Positions 33,801 through 43,500 of a DNA stretch of 64,000 bases are shown here, one piece after another. Where the stretch lies: NCBI GenBank assembly GCA_016858145.1, contig JAEHOE010000113.1, positions 310,001 to 374,000 of the forward strand. The letters run 5' to 3'. Below the pieces are notes generated by a model. The model was not told the origin of the DNA. It was given only the letters and a program-made list of their open reading frames with translations, and ran no database searches. The DNA is from Edaphochlamys debaryana (lineage: Eukaryota > Chlorophyta > Chlorophyceae > Chlamydomonadales). Made by a program: the position numbers and the translations under genes. Positions within the stretch are counted from its first letter, which is position 1, and every line of letters starts with the position of its first letter.

Positions 33801-36430
33801 TGCCCCCCCGCCCCCGCCCCTGCTGCCGCCGCCGCCGCCGAGGCCGGTGGCGGCGGCGGCGTCAGCTGGGCGCATGCCAGCAGCGGCGCCGTCAGGGCGT
33901 GGGTGAAGGCGGGGGGCACGAGGGCGCGTAGCTCCGACACCGCCTGACGCCGCGCCTTCTGTCCCTCCGCTCCCGAGTAGGCCGGGGCTGGGGAGGGGGG
34001 GCGGGAGGGTGTTTATTGCTGAGCGGGATCGCGCCGACGCCAGGGAAGCATAGCTTGCTTGGTCGGGGGGGGGGGGGAGGGGGGCGAGAGGTTGCAGGGA
34101 AGGCAGAAGTGAGAAGCTAGCGGGACGCAACGTATCGAGGGTGAGTTTGGGCCGATGAAAGGCGGAGGCCCAACCACGGAGCCCACCCCGCCCCGCCCCG
34201 GCGACACGCTCACCCCCGCCCTCCGCCGACCCCTCCTCGTCGTCCCCCTCCTCCTCCGACGCCATGGCCGCCGCCGCCGCCGCCGCGCCGCCGCTGAGCC
34301 CCGCCGCCGCCGCCGCCCGCCAGCTGTCCGCCAGCGCCGCCAGCAGTGAGCTGATGCGATCCGCCGCCGCCGCCAGAGCGCGGTCCTGGCCGTCCCTGGG
34401 GGAACGACCGGGGGGGAGGGGAGGATGCTTGAGCTGTGTGGGATCGCGTCGCACGCCTTGTCAGGGGAAGAGCCCGGGCCTCATTGTGTGAGAAGGGCCT
34501 CATTGTGTGTGTGGGAGGGGGGGGGGGGCGCAGAGCTATCGCCAGCATTGCCCACCGGCCGCAGCTTCAAGGCTCCTCACAGGGCGGTGCCACAACGCTG
34601 TCCACCAACGCCAGGCACTCCGGACCAGCGATCTGTCCAGTCCATCCTCTCCCCCTTCCCATGCTGCCGGGAACCAGCCCTCCCCATACCACGCGCACGC
34701 CCGGACCCGCCTCCTCCACAGACACCTTTCCACATCCCACCCGCCCGCCCCCTCCCCACCAGTAGCTGTCCCTCAGCCAGCCAAGGGCGCTGTCCGCCGA
34801 CGCCCGCAGCAGCGGCAGCGAGGGCAGCTCCGCGTGGGTGGCGTCGTGCCGCACGTCCACCAGCGCCCGGGGCAGGCCTTGGGGGGGGGGGAGGGGGAGG
34901 GGGCGGGGGAGGGTGTGAGGGCGTGGCTGTGTATGCCTGGCGTTGTGCCGCACGTCCAGCAGCGCTCGGGGCAGGCCTGGCGGGGGGGAGGAGGAGGGGG
35001 TTTCATGGTGGGCGGGTTGGGCGAAGGACAGGATAACCCCCTCCACCTGGCCCCCACAGTGCCGCCACAGGGCCGCAACGCTGGCTGCCACGCGGCTCCT
35101 TCCCTCCCTCCCACACGTGTGGAAACACACACGCACCCCTTCCCAAACCCCCACCCGCCCCCCGCCCCCACCCGCTGCGTCCGACAGCACCGCCACGCTG
35201 GCAGCCACGCGGCCCCGCTGCTGGCTGTCGCTCACGCCGTTGACCAGCCGGACCTGGGGGGGGCGGAGGGGGCTGTCAGGTGTGTATGGGCGTGCCGTGG
35301 CACGGAGAGCGGGAGGCGCGAAGGGACGGCGACGGGACCGACGGCCCGTGGGCTGGGCAAGGAGACGAGCATGCAACGTGAGGGGTGGAGGTGGGTGTAG
35401 AAAGCATCCACGAGTGGCTGACGTGGTAACCTCACCCCCCGCTCCTCCGCCCTGGCCAGGCCCCCACCCCCCCTCACCAGCGGGAGGCTATACGTCAGTC
35501 GCAGGGGCATGTCCCCCGCCGCCAGCGCCGCCTCTGCCGCAGCCGCCGCAGCCGGGCCGCCCGCCGCCGCCGCCGCCCGCACCGCCGCCACCGCCGCCTG
35601 CCAGTCCGCGTCAGCACGCACTGCTCGGGAGCAAGGCGTCAGCGGCCCAGGGATCAGCAGCGCGTGCAAGGATCAGGCGGGTATAAGGATAAGATCTCAA
35701 CCTCCCCCCCAATCCCCAACCCCGCCCCGGTTCTCAACCCTTAACCCGCAGACATGCAGAGACCTCACTCAGCCCCAGCCCCGCGCTCAAAGCAGCCCTT
35801 CGTCGAGCTTCAATCTTACGGCCCCACTGTAACCGCCAACCAACCATTCCCCTTCCCCTTCCCCCGCCCCCCCCCCCGCCCCCCGCCCCACCTGCGTCCA
35901 ACAGCAGGGCGGTGGCGTCCACCCCCAGGGGCAGCTTTCCGCGGAGCCGCCAGGCGCAGATCTGAGCCCATCGTTTGGTGAGGGGGAGGAAGGCAAGTTG
36001 GACAGGGGAGGGCGGAGCCTGGGACTCGCCGGGCCCGCGGCCGGGCAATCCCCTCGGCTCAGTTCCTGGGGTCCTACCCCCGCCTTCACGAGCCTCTTGG
36101 AGCGTCGGGCACCAGCCGCCGCCCTCTCTGGCACGTCCCCAAAACCCGCTCCTCAGTGACTCCCGACCCGGGCTCCCGGCACGGACCCCTTGGGCGTTTC
36201 AGTAGCCCTTCGCCCCCCTTTCTCCGCTGCCCCCGTCCCTCCCCCATCCGTGTCCACTTCGCCCCTACCCTTTCGGGGAAGCCCGGTCCCTTCCCCCTCC
36301 CCGCCCACTGTCCGAAGGGAAGCACCTGCTGCAGCGCCGCCTCCCGCCGGGCCGGGGCGGTGCTCCACACATCGGCCCGCACCGCACGCCATTCCTCCCA
36401 GCTCGACCAGGGCACCGGGCGTCCGGACAT
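30881..36430 (-). CDS. LAS1: LAS1-like pre-rRNA endoribonuclease
   Basis: LAS1 cuts ITS2 in pre-rRNA for 60S subunit formation, in the nucleolus, usually with GRC3/NOL9 kinase. Exons in gene order: 36430-36326, 35961-35892, 35620-35478, 35253-35172, 34877-34760, 34395-34214, 33987-33751, 33296-33244, 32893-32663, 32440-32048, 31765-30881; 832 aa. The N-terminus reads VPWSSWEEWRAVRADVWS, then ICAWRLRGKLPLGVDATALL and VRLVNGVSDSQQRG. The HEPN catalytic motif R-x4-H is present as RHDATH within LPRALVDVRHDATHAELPSL, followed by SALGWLRDSYW. A LAS1-type block WSRCAIGCLPCPINPNG sits in the last exon. Long Ala/Gly runs and an acidic tail (many E/D) separate the conserved parts and make it longer than yeast Las1. 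GRC3 is not in this window. Confidence 0.92.
32048..32440 (-). repeat. GCC-repeat-coded Ala/Gly exon of LAS1
   Basis: Exon 10 is 131 codons, largely GCN and GGN runs (about 20 alanines and several glycine tracts). It keeps frame with both neighbours, so it is coding low-complexity rather than a satellite in an intron. Confidence 0.75.
32920..32950 (-). repeat. Shared intron motif, LAS1 copy C
   Basis: GGGTGTTTGACGCTAAGCGG then GAGAGCGG (+ strand), just upstream of the acceptor of exon 9 in gene orientation. A diverged member of the motif family at 28941 and 34007. Confidence 0.6.
33297..33378 (-). repeat. Poly-G tract and shared intron motif, LAS1 copy B
   Basis: A run of about 24 G (+ strand) next to the exon 8 acceptor, followed by GGGTGTTTGAAGCTGATAAG then CGGGAGAGCGTCG. 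In gene orientation this is motif, then C-tract, then CAG. Confidence 0.7.
34007..34040 (-). repeat. Shared intron motif, LAS1 copy A
   Basis: GGGTGTTTATTGCTGAGCGG then GATCGCGCCGACG (+ strand). It differs from the acetyltransferase copy at only about two of 33 positions, although the genes are unrelated. Confidence 0.85.
34934..34984 (-). repeat. Duplicate of LAS1 exon 5 start plus acceptor
   Basis: CCAG followed by codons for GLPRALLDVRHNA repeats the beginning of exon 5, including the catalytic Arg-His codons (true copy 34877 downward). It lies in the upstream intron about 105 nt away and then runs into non-coding sequence. Confidence 0.9.
35076..35106 (-). repeat. Duplicate of LAS1 exon 4 internal segment
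   Basis: Codons for RVAASVA (true copy about 35182-35210) are repeated about 105 nt into the downstream intron. No splice site is included in this copy. Confidence 0.7.
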
Positions 36431-37558
36431 GTCGAGCGCGACAAGTTTCCAGAAACGAGCTAGAAGGCCGTCGATAGACCAGGCTTTGACCAGGGCAGCC
36501 TGCCGAGCCGCCGCATGCCGACCAACTTCTTAAGCTGCGGAGTGCTGGTCGCTCTGTGTATGCTTTATGAACTCGTGTGGGGTAGAATACACGTTACCTA
36601 GGTGCAGAGTCGGCTTGCGGGGCACCCGGACCGGGTGATGCGAGACACGAGACTCGAAACACGTACAGCTGCCAACACGCACGTGCCAGACTTATAGTGT
36701 TGAGCGTCGCTGATAGTATAGCAAATCGCCTGTGCGTCGACTGGTCGACGCGAGGACACGAACCCGTTTTTCCCTCGCTGGCCCCGCCCGTGATATGCTT
36801 CCCCTGCGTCGATGTCGCCGGGCCCTCGGTGCGCATCAGGCTTGGGTCGGTGTACCAACGGGGCCAGTCACCAGCATCGCAGAAGTGCGAAGGCCGCGGC
36901 CTGGGCACCTGGCGCGGAGTCCTCGGCTGCCCGCCCGTTCCGCCCGTTGCCATCTGCGACCAGAGGCGCGCCTGGTCCCCGCCGGCCTCGTCCCGTCGTC
37001 CGCCATTCGGACATCGGGTTGCTTTGCATTACAGGCCGTGTCTAGAGCTAGGGCCATGGGCAGTCTCCCTAGGATTCAGCCCGTCCCGGTCCGCCCCACC
37101 CCGCCCGGCCTCATCATCGCCCTCCAAACGTCCCAGTCGATGTGCCCGAGTTTGGGCGTTTCACTGAGCGATTCGAACACACGCACACACGACCCCCAAT
37201 CATGTCCCTAGCCTCGGTGGCTCATGGGAGATCTGACCACTGCCTCGAAACCCTAGCCCCTCCCTGCTCCCCGTCATCCCGCCAATCTGCTCCCACGTCC
37301 GAGCACCTCGCATAGCTGTGCTCCTCTTAACCTCGCCAGTCCGTCCAGCGATCACGCATTTCTTGTGGCCAAGCCTGCCTCTCCCTTACTAGGCCGGTCC
37401 CCTTCCTAGCAGGTCTTATTTCTTGCAGCAGTGCTTTCCCCACCCCATCCCTCTCCACCTCATTGCCCGCCTGTTGGCGTCAGGCTTCCGGCAACCCACG
37501 TGCTCGCCTCCCCAGCTCCCACCACCACCTGCTAGCGCGGTCGTACTCGTCCCCCGCC
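36431..37558. other. Intergenic between LAS1 and trigger factor
   Basis: LAS1 5' flank (near 36431) and trigger-factor 3' flank (near 37558) on the minus strand. Composition is closer to 60% GC and lacks poly-G tracts. Open frames are short and I recognise no protein. Some sequence between 36.6 and 37.4 kb may be old mobile DNA; this is not demonstrated. Confidence 0.35.
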
Positions 37559-40500
37559 TTACGCTGCCACAGGCTGCCGGCCGCCCTCTTGCCCCGTGGA
37601 TACGGCGTCCGCCTCCGTACCGTTGTACGGAATGACCACGCGCCGTACGTTGTCCTTGAGCCACTCGATCACGGTCACGCTCTTGACCGTCTCCCGTACG
37701 TCCTCCATCAGCTCCTCACGGTCAAACTCGGTGCCCACCATCTGTCGTACGGTCGTACAAGGAGGAACGGAATCAGGAGGGAGGGTCATGTGTGAGAGAG
37801 ATGAGAAGATGAAGATGGCTCCAAGCTTGTGAGCCACTCGGCCCTTCTCCCACCAAAAGAACCGGATTGCCCCCGCATGCGCCCCCAGTGTTTCGAAAAC
37901 CGTTAGAGCCCCTCCATTCCATAGTACCCACACGGGTACCTGCCAGCCTACCCTCATAATTTCCCAGTACCCGGGCGCCGAAGGCGCGCAAACCGCGGGG
38001 GGGTCCGGGGGGGCGGCTAGCCCCCCCGGAAAAATTTGCGCAATATGGGTATCAAATTGCACGATTTTCGCTGTAGATCTCAAAGTAAGGAGGGCTGAGA
38101 GTGTCAACTAATGAGCCACGCAACAAGGCTGAAAGAAGGCTCAACAGCCCCGCCTGACCCAGCCTGGCCCACCAGCCCAGCCGGAAAGACAATAAAATAT
38201 GCGGCATCCGTTGTTCAGTGCGTTTGGCATGCGTTGTTTGAGCTAGCCACCATCCTCAAGTCCGCCGCCCAGGCCCTAGCATTCCTGCCCCCTTAGTCCG
38301 CCCAGCGGTGCTCGGCCCCCTCCCGCCAGTGCTTGAGGGCCTCCGCGTACGGGAAGTCCGACACCCCGAACCACCGCTGCGCCATCATCCGCACCGCCAG
38401 GGCCAGGTGGCGCTGCTGCAGCTTGTTGCGCTGGCTGTCCTTGATGTAGCTCATCGTGCTGAACAGGCGCTCCGCCTCCACCGAGCCTGGCACGATCGTG
38501 GCTACCAGCTTGGCCAGGCGCACGTACTCGCTGCAGCCATCGGCAACCCACCGCGACTGCGTCATGGACTGCCAAAAGGCCACGAACGTGCCCTTGGGCA
38601 GTTTGGCACCGTTTGCGGCGGCGTCCATGACGATGGTGGCTTGCTCAGGGGCCTCCGAAGCAAAGAGGGCGCGCTGCTCGAAGAGCTTCTCGAAGTCCAG
38701 CAGCGGCGTGAGCTGCTCGCCGTTGCTGGGCCCGGCTCCAGCGAAGCCGCTAATGCTGGGTGCGGGCTTGGAGACTCCGTAGTACTCCTTGAGCGTGGCG
38801 AGCTTTGCCTCCACGTCCGCTGGCGTGGGAGCAACGCGCTTGCCGTCCAGCCCCAGCTCGCCCCACCAGTACTGGGGGTAGACGAGCTTGGACGCCTCCA
38901 GCACCTTGACGGGCGGGAAGCGCCGGGACAGGTCCACCAGCACCGCCTCCGCCGCCTGGCTGAGCTGCTGCTTGACGCTTGCCTCCACGTCCGCTGGCGT
39001 GGGAGCAACGCGCTTGCCGTCCAGCCCCAGCTCGCCCCACCAGTACTGGGGGTAGACGAGCTTGGACGCCTCCAGCACCTTGACGGGCGGGAAGCGCCGG
39101 GACAGGTCCACCAGCACCGCCTCCGCCGCCTGGCTGAGCTGCTGCTTGGCGCTTGCCTCCACGTCCGACAGCAGCGCCCCCATCCGCCCGCCCCTTCCCT
39201 CTTTCCCCTAACCCTCCCAGCTAGCACAACCCCCTCCTCCAGCACCTGCCCAAACTCGCCCCAGCCCCGCCCCCATCCCCACTCGCCTGCATCTGCCGTA
39301 TCCGCAGCTCCGCCTCCGCCTTGACCGCCTCCTCATCCAGGGCCAGGCCCCGGGAGGCAAAGATCTCGTCAACCGCCAGGTTGAACTTGACCTGACAGGG
39401 GGGGGAGAGGGAGAGGAGGGGGCAAGATGTGCGTGTGTTTGTTTTGGGGGGAAAGTGTGGGGGAGGGACTTCGAGGCACATGTAGCATGCCAGCCGTCTT
39501 CTGGCCTGGGGGCTGAGCCACGCAGCTGGTGCCTTTGCCCTCCGGGCTTCCCCCCGGCCCCACCCCCCCCACCTGGTCCTCCAGGTCCTTCCGCCGCTCC
39601 CGGATGAACTCCGCCGCCATCTCCTCGGTGGCCAGCTTCTCGACGTCCTCGCGGGAGCCGATGCGCTGGGCGGGTGGGTGAGTGGAGGGGGGGTGGGGCA
39701 GGCGGGGGCCGGGTCAGAAAAAAGTATCGGGGAGTATACCGGTAGGTATGCGTCCCGTAGGCCCCTCCCCTTCGGCTTCCCAAACCCTGCCCCCCAGACC
39801 CTCCCTTCCAAGGCTTCTCGCACCCCCCCCTCTGCTGCAGCTGCCGTCCGGCTCGCCCCCCTCACGTCCTCGAGCACCTGCACGCCCGTCTCCTTCCCGC
39901 ACGTCCGGAACCCGGCGAACCCCTCTTCTTCCGCTCTCTTCGCCCCCACTCCCCAAACCCTCACATCCCCAAGCGCCCCTTCACCCCTAACCTCCCCAGG
40001 CCCCCCCCCTCACGTCCTCGATCATCTGCAGCAGCTGCGCCTGGAACTGGCGCTCCCCCAGGGCCTCCACCATGCGGGGGGAGACCTCGGGCACGTCCAC
40101 GGCGTCGGCAACAGCCTGGGGGGGAGGGGGGGAAGGGGGGTGTCGGGTGTGTGTTTCGACACGCTCGGGCGACCCTGGGGTGTCGGGCCTTGTCAGTCCC
40201 TCTCGCCTCGTCCTTGGTCTCCAACCCTACGTTCCGCCCTCTCCCCCCCCCTCTCACCCCCCCCTCTCCCCCCCCTCTGCCACCCCCCCTTGCCTTGACC
40301 ACGGCGTCCTCCAGCTGCTTGTCCAGCTCAGACACACGCTTGGGGGGAAGGGGGAGGGGGGGGAGGGGGGGAGGGGGGGGGAGGAAATGGGGTCTGGAGG
40401 TGTGGCGTGCGGTAGGGGCGGGAAGGTGGATACTACGGGCCTGTTCCCGTAGCAAGCATCAAAGTAGTAGGGGAGGCAGAGGAGCAGCCGGTTGCCGCCG

Positions 40501-43500
40501 CAGCCGTGTGCCCGGCCAAGCGCCCTTCCCCTTCCGGGTCGCTGCCTTAATCTTGCCTAGGGCTTACCTTGATGGCCGTCTGCGCAATCAGCGCCTCCCG
40601 CATCTCCTTGGCACCGGTCCACTGCCCCGCGTGGTGCTGCGCCACGTAGGCGTCGTCGAACTGTGTTAGTCATAGGGGGAGGGGAAAAGGGGGGGAGAGG
40701 CGGGGGGGGGTAAGGAGGGGAGGGGACACGGTACTGAGGGGGGGAGGGGTGCTGCGCCACGTAGGCGTCGTCGAACTGCATTAGTCATAGGGGGAGGGGA
40801 AAAGGGGGGGAGAGGCGGGGGGGAAGGGGGGGTAAGGAGGGGAGGGGACACGCTACTGAGGGGGGGAGGGGTGCTGCGCCACGTAGGCGTCGTCGAACTG
40901 TGTTAGTCATAGGGGGAGGGGAAAAGGGGGGGAGAGGCGGGGGGGAAGGGGGGGTAAGGAGGGGAGGGGACACGCTACTGAGGGGGGGGAGGGGTGCTGC
41001 GCCACGTAGGCGTCGTCGAACTGTGTTAGTCATAGGGGGAGGGGAAAAGGGGGGGAGAGGCGGGGGGGAAGGGGGGGTAAGGAGGGGAGGGGACACGGTA
41101 CTGAGGGGGGGAGGGGTGCTGGGCCACGTAGGCGTCGTCGAACTGGGGGGAAGGGGGGGGGGGCCATGGGGCGGTGGGAGGGGATACATGTGGTTGTTGA
41201 GAGCCTGTCACGCCCCCGTTCCCCCATGCATGGCAGTCAGGTCCCACCCGCCCTACCCCACCTAACTAACTTAACAACCAACCGCTGCTTCACGACCCAC
41301 CTCGGGCAGGGTCCACTCGAACATCTCGTGCACCTTGACTGCCACTTGCACGGGCAGGCCCTGGGGGGGGGGGGGGGGGAAAGGGGCGTTTGTTGCTGAG
41401 CGGGATCGCGGGGGGAAGGGGCGGGGGTGCACAACGGCACCCGCACCCCCCAGCCGGCGTGCCTCCTCTGCAGTTTCCCTGCCATCGCCCCGCCTCCTTC
41501 ACCCCACCCCACCCCACCCACCCCACGCACCCCACCCCAACCCTCGGGCTTTCGGTTCCGTATCTAAGGCCGCCCGGCCAATCGCCGCGCCTACGTTTGT
41601 CTCGGCCTTTACACGTGCAGCCGTCACCCCCCCCCCTCCCCCCACCCACCTGCCAGAACTCCACGTCGTAGTCCTCGGGCAGCGTGTGCGTAAAAGAGCG
41701 GGACTCACCCGCCTTCATGCCCAGCATGCCTGGGGGGTGGGTGGGTGAGGGGGGGGCACGGGTGAAGGGGAGGGGTGAAGGGGAGGGGTGGGGTGGGGTG
41801 GGGTGGGCGGGTGGGGTTGACGGTCCTTCCCCTTGCCCAGCACGTCCTCCTCCTCCCTCCCTCCCTCAGGCCCCTCTCCCATCTCCCCCTCTCCCTCCTC
41901 CCCCCCTTCCCCTTCTTCCCCCACCCCACCCCCACCCTGGGTGATGCCCAGCACGTCCTTCTCCGTGTCGAAGGAGAAGCGCGAGTGGGTGAGGCCGGGC
42001 AGTGCCTGGCCGGTGGACTTGTTGGTCACCTGACAGGGGGGGAGAGGGGGGAGGGGGGAGAGGAGGGGGGGAGAGGGGGGGGGGAGGAGGTTGGGTAAGG
42101 GGAACAAGAGGGATGCGAAGGCGGTCGCCGCCCCTGCCCTGCACATACGCCCCTGCAACACGCGCCCCTGACGCACAGCCCCGGATGCCGTACATCCACA
42201 TCGCACAGAACGGTCACGTGTACGGCAGGTGCCGTATCCGTAGTACGGCTGCCGTACCTGCAGGTCCATGACGAGCGTGTCCCCCAGCTGCAGCCCGCGA
42301 CTGGCGACCACGCGGGAGAAGCCGTGCTGCTTGCGGAACTGGCGGATCAGGTCGTCAGCGGCGGCGGCGTCGGTGGCAAAGTCGCCAGAGTCCCTGACAG
42401 GTCGGGAGGGGGGTGGGGTGGGGCGTGAGGGGGCGTGAGGGACGGGGTGACAGGTTGTTGAGGCGTGTGTTGTTGGTGAGCGGGTGTCTGGGGGTGGGGT
42501 GTCCAGGAGCATGCGCCAGGCCTCCGACTGTTACTCCTCGTCTGTTGTGCCCAATCCCCCCCTAGATCCCTCCCCCCTGGATCTTCACCCGCCCTTGCTT
42601 GTCCTCCAAATCCGATGTCCTCCATGTCGTGAGGGGGGCGAAAATGGCGCCGTGGTCCCTCGCCCCTCTTTGCCACCGCTCTGCTGTTTGGGCCCCTCCT
42701 GGCCCCAGAGCCTCCTCCTTCACCCCCCCTTCCCCTTAGATCCTCCCCCCTGGATCCGGATCCCACTTGATGGTGACGCTGATCTCATCCAGGGGGGTGC
42801 GCCAGGCCAGGGGCGGGGCCACCTCGTACTGGGCGGTGAAGGCAAAGTCCTTGGCGGGGTCGTAGGCGGCCAGCATGGCGGGGAACTCCGAGGGGGGGAT
42901 CTGGGGGAGAGGAGGGGGGTGCGGGCGTGTGTTTTGACACGGGGCGTGCCGAGGGGAGGGGGTTGGGGCGGGGTCGTAGGCGGCCAGCATGGCGGGGAAC
43001 TCACCCCAGCTCGTCCAAAATCGTCCCCCCCCGCCCCCCCCCCCCCCCCCCCCGCACCTCCACGCTGGCTGGGTCTACGGCCTTGCCCGCGCGGGCCTTG
43101 TCGACGGCCTGAGGGGAGGGGGGGGATGGGGGAGGTGGGGGGAAGGGAGGGGGAGGCGGGAAGATGGGTGGGCGATGGGGCGACATGGGAGGGGCCGCAG
43201 GAGGGGCCGCACGCATATCTGCCATCACCCAGCCCTAGCTCCTCCAGGCAGTAGGCCCTCCTCCCCCCCGTGCCAATACACACTGTCCGCTCCTGGCACC
43301 CCCCTCCGCCCCCTCCCCCCGCCCCCACCTCGGGCAGGGCCGCCAGCAGCAGCTCCTCCAGGCAGTAGGCCTTGAACTTGTCCTGACCGCCCAGCTGCGG
43401 GGGGGGGTTTCAGGCGGGATGGGGTGAGGGACGGTAAGTCTAGAAGCACCGGGGGGGCGATGGTAACATGTCGTTTTCAGCCCCCCCCCCCCCACACACA

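Noticed and set aside
36594..37211. Coding region between LAS1 and trigger factor
   Set aside because: Several overlapping frames on both strands, none with domain signal, and no splice pattern like the neighbouring genes.
37971..37995. hAT terminal inverted repeat
   Set aside because: No matching inverted copy was found near 39180-39300, so the element boundary is left open.
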